Shown one piece after another: positions 1-8,086 of a DNA stretch of 54,197 nucleotides. Each line of letters opens with the position of its first letter. Position 1 is the first letter of the stretch. The position numbers and the translations under genes were made by a program. The notes beneath the pieces were generated by a model. The model did not search any database. It was not told where the DNA came from and saw nothing but the letters and a program-made list of their open reading frames with translations. The stretch is from Actinomycetes bacterium (GTDB lineage: Bacteria > Actinomycetota > Acidimicrobiia > Acidimicrobiales > JAMCPL01), in NCBI GenBank assembly GCA_021841005.1, contig JAKBVZ010000011.1, forward strand, positions 1 to 54,197, read 5' to 3'.

Positions 1-56
1 TCCAGTGCAACCTGTGCCTTGAATTCAGCCTTGTACTTATTACGTCGTGCTACCAT
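1..56 (-). CDS. IS3-family transposase OrfA, N-terminal fragment (cut by window edge)
   Basis: Eighteen codons are visible, starting MVARRNKYKAEFKAQVAL. A basic start followed by Y-K-x-E-F-K is typical of the IS3 OrfA helix-turn-helix protein, which binds the element ends and is joined to OrfB by frameshifting in this family. An AAGGAG site (minus strand, 66-71) lies 9 nt upstream of the ATG. Only the start is present, so function rests on the start motif plus the adjacent terminal repeat. Confidence 0.7.
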   Translation of the reverse strand, partial: MVARRNKYKAEFKAQVAL

Positions 57-120
57 ATTATTATACTCCTTTTTATTCGGTCACGACGAGCTTAACCACC
101 TGTCCAGATATTGGGGTCCA
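1..120 (-). mobile_element. IS3-family insertion sequence, one end (element continues outside the window)
   Basis: The outer end reads, on the minus strand, TGGACCCCAATATCTGGACA (101-120), the TGGACC...TGGACA form of terminal repeat typical of IS3-family elements. It is followed inward by a ribosome site and the first codons of an OrfA-like protein. The other end and the target duplication are outside the window. Confidence 0.75.
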
Positions 121-332
121 CTTCAATCCGCCAAAAAAGGTTGACAGGTACCACCTTGGCCGATTAGCATGTTTCTATGATACATGCTGAGGGTGCAATC
201 CGTTGAAGTTGAAGCATACTCGATTGAGCATGCAGGATTATCGCTAGGAGGAAACGATACTATTGAGATTTGAGGTCGCTGCCCAGCGGCCGATCCTAAT
301 TGCGATATCATATCGTATTAGGCTGCGATTTT

Positions 333-1598
333 ATGACTGAAGAACAGCCAGGTAGTCCCGGCGATTATCCAGATGTCGGCAAGGATACTGCCTGGAGCTA
401 CGGTTACGGCGTATCCGGGGGCCAGCTTCCATACGGTAACCCTTACGGCCCCCCGCCCTACGGAGCTGTCCAGGGTGGTTACTACCCTCCTTATCAGCAG
501 CCCCGGCGTACTAACGGTCTTGCCATAGCTTCGTTTATCTGTTCGGTGGGCGGGATAGTGCTCGTTATTTTCTGGCCAATAGCTGCTATAGTGGGAATCG
601 CACTCGGCTTCGCTGCACTGTCACAGATCAAGAAGAGTGGTGGCGCATTAGGCGGTAAGGGCCTAGCACTTGCTGGGATTATTGTAGGGTTTGCAGTAGT
701 AGTGCTCGTCATGTTTGCTGTAGCGATACCTACGTTTCTGGGGGTTTCGTCACAGCACGTACATACCAGCACGATCCCAGCCCAGACGTCGGCGACAAAT
801 TCCACCCCGTCACCATCCACACTCACATCTACAGGGGCACAACCTGCACCGGCTTCTGTAGTGAAGGACGTGACAACCATACCCTTGTCAGAATTCAACT
901 CGGTTGGGATCCCGAGCAAGTCGCTGGCAAGTACTATAAGTTTCAGCCCTCCGATAAAGATCACCAAGCCCCAGCCTCCGCTGGTGGACAACGGCAAGCC
1001 CGAGGTCTTCTACTTCGGAGCCGAGTACTGCCCCTTCTGTGCAACCGAGCGTTGGCCGATGGTGGTTGCCCTGAGTCGTTTCGGGACATTCAGCCACCTG
1101 CGGATCACCACCTCGTCTGCGTTCGATGTCTATCCGTTGACCAATACCTTCAGCTTTTATAAGTCCACTTTTGTAAGCCCGTACCTCTCGTTTGTACCGG
1201 TGGAGTACGAGACCGACAAGCCTCTTGCCTCCAGCGGAGGATACACGACTCTTATGACTCCAACCAAGAGAGAGAGTGCGCTTGTGGCCAAGTATGACGG
1301 TCCGCCTTATACGGGACCGCAGACCTCCACTGCCAGCTCTGGATCGATACCGTTTGTGGACATCGGCAACAAGGCGATCATTTCCGGTGCTAGTTATACT
1401 CCTACACTTCTGTCCGGCCTCAACTGGTACCAGATCGCCGCTCAGATCAAGGGTGGAAAGACTACGCTTGCCAGAGCGGCAATCGGGGCCGCAAACTACA
1501 TTACAGGCGCTATCTGCTCGATCACCAAGGACCAACCTTCCTCGGTATGCACCAGTGCTCCAGTCAAGGCAGCCCAGAGCAATCTCAGTCTTGGCTGA
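333..1598 (+). CDS. Membrane-anchored DUF4190-DUF929 protein with thioredoxin-like CxxC
   Basis: 421 aa from ATG 333; a TTG at 300 would add 11 residues, but MTEEQPG is the more typical beginning. Order: Tyr/Gly/Pro-rich cytoplasmic N-terminus (1-58), DUF4190 with two hydrophobic helices (about 62-98 and 108-137), Ser/Thr/Pro-rich linker (140-190), then a DUF929 domain. The motif FGAEYCPFC (Cys 233 and 236) is a thioredoxin-fold-like CxxC, and the domain is predicted to lie outside the membrane. Members are known mainly from archaea and actinobacteria; the activity is not established, and extracytoplasmic thiol-disulfide chemistry is inferred. It stands alone, with the divergent IS3 end upstream. 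Confidence 0.8.
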   Translation: MTEEQPGSPGDYPDVGKDTAWSYGYGVSGGQLPYGNPYGPPPYGAVQGGYYPPYQQPRRTNGLAIASFICSVGGIVLVIFWPIAAIVGIALGFAALSQIKKSGGALGGKGLALAGIIVGFAVVVLVMFAVAIPTFLGVSSQHVHTSTIPAQTSATNSTPSPSTLTSTGAQPAPASVVKDVTTIPLSEFNSVGIPSKSLASTISFSPPIKITKPQPPLVDNGKPEVFYFGAEYCPFCATERWPMVVALSRFGTFSHLRITTSSAFDVYPLTNTFSFYKSTFVSPYLSFVPVEYETDKPLASSGGYTTLMTPTKRESALVAKYDGPPYTGPQTSTASSGSIPFVDIGNKAIISGASYTPTLLSGLNWYQIAAQIKGGKTTLARAAIGAANYITGAICSITKDQPSSVCTSAPVKAAQSNLSLG

Positions 1599-1740
1599 TT
1601 GGTGGCGCTGCGGTGCCTGGCGTGTAAGGGCAGGAACATGGCTACACGTCCAGGTTCGGGCTGGCACTCCGCTAGCGTAGCCGGTAACAGGCCGGTAGTA
1701 CCCACCGATAATATGCCTGCTGGTGCTGGGCTGGTGCCGG

Positions 1741-2487
1741 TCAGCTGGCGGCGTGCTGGAGCAAGAGGCGGCAACCACTCCTCAGCGGGTCACTCTTCGT
1801 CAGGCCGACGACGGTCAGGTCGCCGGTTGCGGCAGTGACTCCTTCCGCCATGCCGAGGTGCAGATCGCAGACCACCTTGGGTGCGACTTCGGCGATGTCA
1901 ATAAAAGGACAGGTGTCTACAATCAGTTCTATCTGCTTGCCTTTTTTCGCAAGTCGCGTATGGAATCCTTCGGTTTCCATTGCGGACATGACTCTGTCGA
2001 GTGCCTGGTCTCCATCCGAGATCCCTCCGCCAGCGCCTACCTTAACGATGCCGGCCCTGCCGGTGCCGGCATCGGCACTACCAGCTCCATCATTACCATC
2101 TCTACCGGCACCGCGCATCCCCGCAGTCCTGCCCATTTCTCGTGGCGCAGTATTGCTGTCTATGGCTTCCGCCAGCAGCAGGGCCAAGCGGCTGTACGAT
2201 CGCCCGTCAGGATCAATGGTGCCGAAAGGCAGGCTTTCCTGCCCGCCAGTACTGTAGAAAAGGCGTGGCCTGCCCGGAGTGGTGCGCCGCCGCTCCAACT
2301 CTTCCTTCACCAGCCCCGCGTCCACAAGGATAGCCAGGTGCTGCCTGATAGCATTGTGATTCAGCTTGAATATGCTGGTGAGGTCCGCCACGGTGACAGG
2401 AGAAGTACTGGATCGTATGGCATTGTATATGCTAAAACGCGTGCGATCCGACAGTGCTCTGGCCTGCATACGAACAATGCTGTCCAT
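1741..2487 (-). CDS. ArsR-like winged-helix transcriptional regulator with C-terminal cysteine domain
   Basis: 248 aa from ATG 2487, chosen because AGGTGAGG lies just upstream; an in-frame ATG at 2559 would add 24 residues. Residues 1-80 form a winged helix (ALSDRTRFSIYNAI ... NHNAIRQHLAILVDAGLV) followed by a basic wing (RRRTTPGRPRLFY). A Gly/Ala-rich insertion (about 112-160) separates this from a C-terminal domain with Cys in TCPF, VVCDLHLG and SGCRL. That spacing resembles regulators whose cysteines bind a metal or Fe-S cluster (SufR-like), so redox or metal sensing is plausible but inferred. The target is unknown. Confidence 0.75.
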   Translation of the reverse strand: MDSIVRMQARALSDRTRFSIYNAIRSSTSPVTVADLTSIFKLNHNAIRQHLAILVDAGLVKEELERRRTTPGRPRLFYSTGGQESLPFGTIDPDGRSYSRLALLLAEAIDSNTAPREMGRTAGMRGAGRDGNDGAGSADAGTGRAGIVKVGAGGGISDGDQALDRVMSAMETEGFHTRLAKKGKQIELIVDTCPFIDIAEVAPKVVCDLHLGMAEGVTAATGDLTVVGLTKSDPLRSGCRLLLQHAAS

Positions 2488-2952
2488 GCCGACCTCACCT
2501 AAAGTCGTATCTCGTGATTGGCGGTGTCCTTTGCGGTTGCCCGTGCCCTGATTCATCATTTATCTATTGTACTCTGTATTTTCCATCATGTGGGTTGCAG
2601 AAGCGTATGCCATCCGATCACGGAAAATCCGCCAAGGTATTCAAGGCATGTACGAGTGCTGTACCGCACCGCACCGCACCCCCATACCGCACCGCCATAC
2701 CGCATCACATCACACCGCACCTAAGGTATGCGCACAATGCCGCCAGCCACGGATGCCGTTGCTGGAGTGCGTGATGGTCAGTGGCGGAAATGCGGAAAAG
2801 CAGAAATGCCGGTTCACACGACCTGATGGTGAGATGTTGGCGGCATTCCGGCCCGATCCCGAGCGGGTCCTGGTAAGATTGTATGCGAGATCCGCCTGGA
2901 TCCCGAGCGGGCCCTGGTGGTGAACGGAAACTTGATATGTCAGGAGGTTATA
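2488..2952. other. Intergenic region with low-complexity and direct repeats, no convincing gene
   Basis: A minus-strand TACAAT (2566-2571) could be a -10 hexamer for the regulator gene. Positions 2660-2720 are a run of CCGCAC/ATACCGC microrepeats. A 20-bp repeat, GATCCCGAGCGGGYCCTGGT, occurs at 2855-2874 and 2899-2918. Small reading frames here lack recognisable domains. Confidence 0.5.
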
Positions 2953-3435
2953 GTGGCAATTTCTATAGGCGATTCTCTTCCCGAGGTGGAGGTAATGACA
3001 ATGAGCGCCAGCGGCCCGAAGAAGGTGAATACCGCTGATATTCTGTGCACTGGCAAGGTGGTGCTGTTTGCGGTGCCGGGCGCATTCACCCCGACCTGTT
3101 CGGATCTGCACTTGCCCGGATTCATTCACAGAGCCGATAAGCTGAAAGAGAAGGGCATTGATACTATCGCGTGCATTGCGGTGAACGATGTGTTTGTGAT
3201 GGATGCATGGGGCAAGGCATATGGAGTAGATAGCAAGTTGGTGTTGCTTGCCGACGGTAATGGCGACTTCACCAAGGCCATGGGGTTGGAGATGGACGGC
3301 AGCGGGTTTGGGATGGGATTACGGTCGCAACGTTATGCCGCTGTCGTGGATAACGGCGTTCTGGAGGCGCTCTTTGTGGAGCAGGGGCCTGGGGTCGAGG
3401 TGAGTTCCGCCGATTCGGTACTCGAGCATGTATGA
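2953..3435 (+). CDS. Peroxiredoxin, Prx5/AhpE-like redoxin
   Basis: 160 aa from GTG 2953, with AGGAGG (2942-2947) five bases upstream, which decides this start over an upstream GTG at 2917. The Prx5 signature PGAFTPTCSDLHLPGF contains the peroxidatic Cys with its Thr partner, and the later Arg (MGLRSQRYA) completes the usual active site. It reduces H2O2 or organic peroxides in the cytoplasm; in a mycothiol organism the electron donor could be thioredoxin or mycoredoxin, which the sequence does not decide. A second Cys (TIACIAV) could act as resolving residue. Length is normal for the family. It appears to be a single-gene unit. Confidence 0.9.
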   Translation: MAISIGDSLPEVEVMTMSASGPKKVNTADILCTGKVVLFAVPGAFTPTCSDLHLPGFIHRADKLKEKGIDTIACIAVNDVFVMDAWGKAYGVDSKLVLLADGNGDFTKAMGLEMDGSGFGMGLRSQRYAAVVDNGVLEALFVEQGPGVEVSSADSVLEHV

Positions 3436-3646
3436 TACTGGGAGTACGGCGATGAAAGCATTGCGGGCCCGCGCATCCAGTAGGGGCCGAGTCTGCGTAC
3501 ATGGATGCGTACATGCTGATGCTTGATGGTGTATGCCCATCGGTTGCAGGCTCGTGGATGCCAATGCTCCTTCCCCGGAGACTTATCCTACCGGTGATGC
3601 GTGGCCATATAGCGTCATGCGCCTACATGGATTTTGATCCCTGTTG

Positions 3647-4306
3647 ATGGATGTCACCACCGGCGCCGGTGGTGAGAGGAACGGTGGCCTCACGAAGCTA
3701 TATCTGGTACGTCACGGCGAGACCGAGTGGAGCCTCTCAGGGAAGCACACCGGCAGGACGGATGTGCCTCTCACAAAGCATGGAGAGAGCCAGGCAACCC
3801 TTCTTTCCACGTATCTGTCTACCATCGGGTTTTCGTGGGTGGCTTCGAGCCCGCTGGCTCGTGCGCGTGAGACCTGCAAGTTGGCGGGATTCGATTCTCC
3901 TCACCTGCTCGACGATCTCATGGAGTGGGATTACGGCGATTACGAGGGCCTTACCACATCGCAAATTTCCGGCATCCATCCAGGCTGGTTTCTGTGGAGA
4001 GACGGCGTGACCGGTGGCGAGGGGATAAGCAAGATCAGCCAGAGGGCTGATCGGGTGCTTTCTCTCGCCAGAGAGCACCCAGGGGACGTAATCCTTTTCT
4101 CTCACGGACATTTCTTGCGTGTGTTGGCCGCTCGCTGGCTCGGACTGCCCGTATCAGAGGGACGCCTCTTTGCGTTACAGCCTGCGTCCGTATCAGTCCT
4201 GGCTTTTGAGAATGATTATCCGATCATCTTTAGCTGGGATCTGCAGCTGGATGCTATTTCCAACGCCATGCAGGGATACCGAATGCGGCAACCGGAATCA
4301 GGATAA
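3647..4306 (+). CDS. Histidine phosphatase superfamily protein (phosphoglycerate mutase-like)
   Basis: 219 aa. LYLVRHGETEWSLSGKHTG (from about residue 18) is the RHG motif with the phospho-accepting His; FSHGHFLRVLA near residue 150 supplies the second catalytic His. GRTDVPLTKHGE is typical of the small phosphatase branch rather than true glycolytic mutase. The substrate cannot be told from sequence. TTG 3644 and ATG 3647 are adjacent, and ATG is preferred; no good ribosome site is visible. The 3' end overlaps the convergent MFS gene by 53 bp (4254-4306), so both C-termini are read from the same DNA. Confidence 0.85.
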   Translation: MDVTTGAGGERNGGLTKLYLVRHGETEWSLSGKHTGRTDVPLTKHGESQATLLSTYLSTIGFSWVASSPLARARETCKLAGFDSPHLLDDLMEWDYGDYEGLTTSQISGIHPGWFLWRDGVTGGEGISKISQRADRVLSLAREHPGDVILFSHGHFLRVLAARWLGLPVSEGRLFALQPASVSVLAFENDYPIIFSWDLQLDAISNAMQGYRMRQPESG

Positions 4307-5714
4307 GGGCAAAAGTGGCCGAAAAGCCCACCGTGCCTATGCCGAGTCCCAGCACGGCCGGGAGGATGACGCCCACGAAGCTCTGTATGGAGGCGAGGCG
4401 GGCATTATTTCTCACCATATTCTGTGGCGATGTGTCTTCTGCCAGGAGGGTAAGCGATATCGGGTAGGTTATGCCGTGGGCAAAGCCTAGCAGGACAAAG
4501 CTGGTTATCAGCAGGCCCATACTATGTGCCGCCAGCATGGCCACACCCAGGACCGTAGCCACCAGCGAGATCCTGATCACATGCTTTCTCGCATCACCCG
4601 GCGGCTTCCATGCTATCAGGAGGCGCATAAATAGCGAGATGGCGTAAAATCCGGCGAACAGGAGCACAACCTGTCCAGTACTTGCGTGGTCGACGTCTAT
4701 GGCGAGGAGACCGCCGAAAGCTACCATGGACACGAAAGGTACCATGTAGGCGAGTTGGATAAGCAGAGGTAGCCTGATACTGGCTGTCCCGTCCTTGGCG
4801 CTCTTCCACAAGGCTGTCAGTCCCTGCAGGCTGGTCAGGTTGGCGAGGCCGGCGGATGGCTGGTCGTCCATGGGTAAGGTTTCCTTGACGATCCGCATTT
4901 CTTCACGTGGGTCGTGAGTATATCTTTGAGAATGGTCCTCAGGAAAGTGATGTTCAGGGGTATCGCTTGGATAGGCGCGACCGGTGGCTCCGGCGGATGG
5001 TGTTCCGGATCCTGCCTCCGGCCCATTGAGCGACTCTTCTTCTTGATGCGAGGACCGTGGCTGGCCTACGATCGAGCCCGGGTCCGATCGCGCATATGCA
5101 CTCGTGCTGTGCCTGGCATACGCGATGAGGACGATACCAGCGAGCGGCCAGGGTGCGAACACGGCCAGCACCATTCTCAAGGATCCGTTGGCAAGTGCCA
5201 GCGTGCCGCTTTCCACGAGAGGACCTACCAGCAGGGACAGGCTGAGGGCTGCAGTGTAGCGTGCAATACCCTTGCCTGGGTTGCCCGGGCTGGACCTGCT
5301 TGCTAGGGCAACGAGGCTGGGCAATGTGAATCCGCCGCCTGCACCCGCCACCATTGCCGCGAGAATGTATACAGCAAGATCATTTGCGCCGGCCATTAGT
5401 ACAAAACCGATCATCATTGTCAAAAGACCCAGCATGGCCACCCTGCCTGCCTCGACGTGCCGCCGCCCGCGGGCGAGCTGGAGCGAGGCCAGCGCAGACG
5501 CCAGCATTCCGGCTGCGGCAGCCATGCCTATAGCTGAAGGTCCCAAGTGGACATCGTCCTTGCCCAGCAGGGGGTAAGTGACCTGAAAGATATTCTGGCT
5601 GGAACGTGCCATGAACGCCGTAGCGAGGACACATGCTCCGAGCAGAGATGCAGAGATACCAAGCGGGTGGGTGTTCCGGAAGTTGCGCCCTCCTGGCGCA
5701 TGGTTGGATTTCAA
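4254..5714 (-). CDS. Major facilitator superfamily transporter
   Basis: 486 aa, with about 12 hydrophobic segments in two six-helix halves separated by a long hydrophilic loop (about 205-290, rich in Ser, Glu and His). The N-half carries LASLQLARGRRHVEAGR, matching the loop 2-3 region of MFS proteins. The start ATG overlaps the stop of the upstream membrane subunit by 4 bp (5711-5714), so it is probably translationally coupled in the cytochrome b operon. Substrate unknown; the position suggests a role tied to the respiratory complex, but that is only inference. The last codons overlap the histidine phosphatase gene tail to tail. Confidence 0.85.
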   Translation of the reverse strand: MKSNHAPGGRNFRNTHPLGISASLLGACVLATAFMARSSQNIFQVTYPLLGKDDVHLGPSAIGMAAAAGMLASALASLQLARGRRHVEAGRVAMLGLLTMMIGFVLMAGANDLAVYILAAMVAGAGGGFTLPSLVALASRSSPGNPGKGIARYTAALSLSLLVGPLVESGTLALANGSLRMVLAVFAPWPLAGIVLIAYARHSTSAYARSDPGSIVGQPRSSHQEEESLNGPEAGSGTPSAGATGRAYPSDTPEHHFPEDHSQRYTHDPREEMRIVKETLPMDDQPSAGLANLTSLQGLTALWKSAKDGTASIRLPLLIQLAYMVPFVSMVAFGGLLAIDVDHASTGQVVLLFAGFYAISLFMRLLIAWKPPGDARKHVIRISLVATVLGVAMLAAHSMGLLITSFVLLGFAHGITYPISLTLLAEDTSPQNMVRNNARLASIQSFVGVILPAVLGLGIGTVGFSATFALILIPVAAFGIPAWRWK

Positions 5715-6868
5715 GGTCGATGCAAATCTTTGCCGGTATCGGCTTGGCTTGCAGCCGGGGAAGATCCAGATGGAGGTGGGGCGCGGTGCACAGTGGTACC
5801 GGGCGAGCCTGCCCGCTGATCCATCTCGCGATAGTAATCTTTCCAGATCAGCCTGTGGATGGGGATCTTTCGCGGTATGTCACGCAGTCCTGGAATGAAA
5901 GGGACCAGAAGCAATGCCAGGGTGAAAATGGTCACGATGCCGACAACTAGGATGTCAGCGTTGGATTCCTGGGTGGTGGACATAGGGGGTATCTGGTACC
6001 ACGCTGTGTAGAACCATAACCATGGTTGCCCCGGCCAGCTGCCTGTCTCGTTCATGACTCCCCATTGGGAACTCCGAAGGTGCTGGGCAACGACAAGATG
6101 ACCCCAGTAGCTCGAATCGTGCTGAGCCTTCCATGAGTCTCCTATGAACATGATCGGCTTGGTGTAGTTGCTCGTGTAAAAGCCGCTGTGGGAGATGAGC
6201 TGGGAGTCCAGAGCTCCCGATCTGGCCATCCCGAGGAGGTTCCTGAACATGATTGCGAGTGGGCCGTAGTTGCCTGCCGGTACATCTAAGATGCCATCAT
6301 GCACCGTCGACTTCTTCAGGGCAGTACCATAGGCCACTGCCCATGCATGCTGCTGCGACTTTGGGGCACGTAGGTAGCTGGATATGGCAGCCTTGAGCGG
6401 CTTTTCCCCGGGAAGCGTCGACAGGGGGCCAAGTACGAAATCGTTGGCGGGATGTATGGGGTAGTGCACGCCCAAGAGCTTCTGGATGGAGACGGGGCCG
6501 AGGTACTGCACCGATCCGTCGGCATGGTTGTAAGGAGGGCCGTAAGTGGCGGAGTTGCTGGTTCCTTCCAACTCGCTCAGGGCGATTTCGGTGAATCTTC
6601 TCGGTTGCGCGCCCGCCCAGGCCTTTATGGTGACCGGCGGTGTGTCCGGTGAAGAGAAGAGGATGGCCAGCGTGAAGGCGAGGACGAGCACCACGGCGAA
6701 GGCGATGGTGGCTTCCTTCAGTATGTCGTAACGCTTTTCGGGACCCCGCCATGGCATTGCATCCAGGACGCGCGATCGGGCGGTGCCGGCCTGGCGTGGC
6801 CTGGTTTTCCCAGATGTTCCATCCAACTTCTTTTTTGTGCGCAAGCCCTCGTTGTTTTCGTTGCTCAT
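5711..6868 (-). CDS. Cytochrome b-associated membrane protein (bc-complex subunit candidate)
   Basis: 385 aa. A basic N-terminus is followed by a hydrophobic helix (about 52-71), a large middle domain (75-300) with Tyr/Trp-rich stretches, a second helix (about 305-328), and a basic tail with RKIPIHRLIWKDYYRE, which resembles the cytosolic tail following the last helices of some actinobacterial cytochrome b proteins. The middle domain should face the outside. No haem-binding CxxCH or paired membrane histidines are seen, so it is not itself a complete cytochrome. Located between cytochrome b and the MFS gene. Function not recognised; a quinol oxidoreductase subunit is inferred from position and tail. 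Confidence 0.6.
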   Translation of the reverse strand: MSNENNEGLRTKKKLDGTSGKTRPRQAGTARSRVLDAMPWRGPEKRYDILKEATIAFAVVLVLAFTLAILFSSPDTPPVTIKAWAGAQPRRFTEIALSELEGTSNSATYGPPYNHADGSVQYLGPVSIQKLLGVHYPIHPANDFVLGPLSTLPGEKPLKAAISSYLRAPKSQQHAWAVAYGTALKKSTVHDGILDVPAGNYGPLAIMFRNLLGMARSGALDSQLISHSGFYTSNYTKPIMFIGDSWKAQHDSSYWGHLVVAQHLRSSQWGVMNETGSWPGQPWLWFYTAWYQIPPMSTTQESNADILVVGIVTIFTLALLLVPFIPGLRDIPRKIPIHRLIWKDYYREMDQRAGSPGTTVHRAPPPSGSSPAASQADTGKDLHRP

Positions 6869-6947
6869 ATCGTATTAGCTGCTTCCATCGTTCCTGCTGT
6901 GCCTGCTGCTACCATTGTGCCCATTGTTCTCGCTGTGCATGGATGAT

Positions 6948-7955
6948 TTACCTTTCGCCCGTGTCTTCCAGCCACGTCTCGGAGTAGCTCTCTGCCGGGG
7001 AGGACACCATACCGGCATTCTCGACAGTACTGCTATATTGCCGCGATAGGGCAGGATCCAGCTCAGGATCCCTGTCCTCCGGAAGGGCATCGATGGGATG
7101 CACTACGCCTCGCACCCTTACCATCACTATATGCACCCCGACGATTGCCACCAGCACGAGGGGGATGAGCACTATGTGCAACATGAGCGCCTGGCCAAAG
7201 TTCATAGGGTTGACCAGCGAGCCGATCCCCGAAGCATTGAAGGCGTCCTTGGATTCGAAAGCGATCCATTGCGAATCGAAGTTGGTCTGGGACAGGTACC
7301 CGGTAAACGCCTCCACGATGGACACTAGGAACGCCAGCACCCCGGTGATCCATGTTGCGGTCCTGCCGCCCCTCCAGGCGGCCATCCAGAACTTGCCCCA
7401 AAGGTGGATCGCCATGAAGGCCATGAACATTTCCACGCTCCACAAATGCAGGGAGTTGTCGAAGTGACCGATGGATGATACGTGCCACCAGGTGGGTCCC
7501 TTTATGGCAAGCACCAGGCCGGACAGTATTGCCACGGCGAGAGCGGATAGGGTGAGCACCCCGAACACGTATATCCATGACGACACGTAGGATGGCTGGC
7601 TGTCGGGAAGCATTTTTTTCGGTGGCAGGTACCTGAGCCATAAGCGTCGCACAGAGGCGGTCCACAACCCATCGCCGGTGTCAGACTCCAATCCATCGCC
7701 GGTGTCAGACTCCAACCCATCGCCGGTGTCGTGACCTACCGGAGATGCAACTGGCCTCTCACCTGCCAGGCTGCTGCGGGCATCAGCTGAACGGTGCTTC
7801 TTCTTGGCATGGACAAACGGCACGAGCAACGCAAGAGCGAACAGTACCAGCATCGCCACCACGACCAGGAAGTTCGAGAGGGATATCAAGATGAACCCCC
7901 AGTGGACATATATATCGTGGTGTGCCAAGTTGAATATCGCTGCCAGCATGATCAT
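6948..7955 (-). CDS. Cytochrome b N-terminal-type haem protein (bc/b6 complex)
   Basis: 335 aa. Starts with an extra hydrophobic helix (about 15-50), then a hydrophilic linker containing an in-frame tandem repeat (DTGDGLES units), then the haem-bearing four-helix part. Candidate haem ligands are spaced His residues in SSIGHFDNSLHLWSVEMF / AIHLWGKFW and in MLHIVLIPLVLV / VGVHIVMVRVRG; GGRTATWITGVLAF and GYLSQTNFDSQWIAFES fit cytochrome b helices. It should oxidise menaquinol in the membrane. No Rieske or cytochrome c gene lies nearby. A perfect TATAAT (7965-7970, minus strand) lies 9 nt upstream of ATG 7955 and there is no ribosome site, so the mRNA is probably leaderless. Confidence 0.8.
   Translation of the reverse strand: MIMLAAIFNLAHHDIYVHWGFILISLSNFLVVVAMLVLFALALLVPFVHAKKKHRSADARSSLAGERPVASPVGHDTGDGLESDTGDGLESDTGDGLWTASVRRLWLRYLPPKKMLPDSQPSYVSSWIYVFGVLTLSALAVAILSGLVLAIKGPTWWHVSSIGHFDNSLHLWSVEMFMAFMAIHLWGKFWMAAWRGGRTATWITGVLAFLVSIVEAFTGYLSQTNFDSQWIAFESKDAFNASGIGSLVNPMNFGQALMLHIVLIPLVLVAIVGVHIVMVRVRGVVHPIDALPEDRDPELDPALSRQYSSTVENAGMVSSPAESYSETWLEDTGER
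7668..7730 (-). repeat. 24-bp tandem repeat inside the cytochrome b gene (2.6 copies)
   Basis: Copies at 7668-7691 and 7692-7715 plus a partial at 7716-7730. They encode DTGDGLES units in the linker between the first helix and the haem domain. Being a multiple of 3, copy changes would lengthen the linker without frameshift. Confidence 0.9.
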
Positions 7956-7964
7956 TGTCTATTC

Positions 7965-7970
7965 ATTATA
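7965..7970 (-). promoter_or_regulatory. -10 hexamer TATAAT for the cytochrome b operon
   Basis: Perfect match to the consensus, 9 nt before the ATG; initiation about 7 nt downstream would fall 2-3 nt from the start codon. No clear -35 at 16-18 nt. Confidence 0.5.
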
Positions 7971-8086
7971 GTAGGCGATTACTTCTTTGCTTCGGTGCTA
8001 GTCCGGAAAGTCCCCCTAGATGCAGATGACTCCCTGATGACCTGGACCTGTGCGCCGGTATCCCATGATAGGCTAACCTGGTGTCC

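Noticed and set aside
120-332. Promoter with TTGACA (141-146) and TATGAT (176-181)
   Set aside because: The 29-bp spacing is too long for a normal promoter.
888-1778. 296-codon minus-strand frame
   Set aside because: It lies opposite the DUF929 gene, has no domain and an Arg/Ser-rich composition typical of antisense shadow frames.
1723-2502. 259-codon plus-strand frame
   Set aside because: Shadow of the ArsR-like regulator; the minus-strand protein has a clear winged helix.
2660-2720. Small CRISPR or att site
   Set aside because: It is irregular CCGCAC microrepeat sequence without unit-spacer structure.
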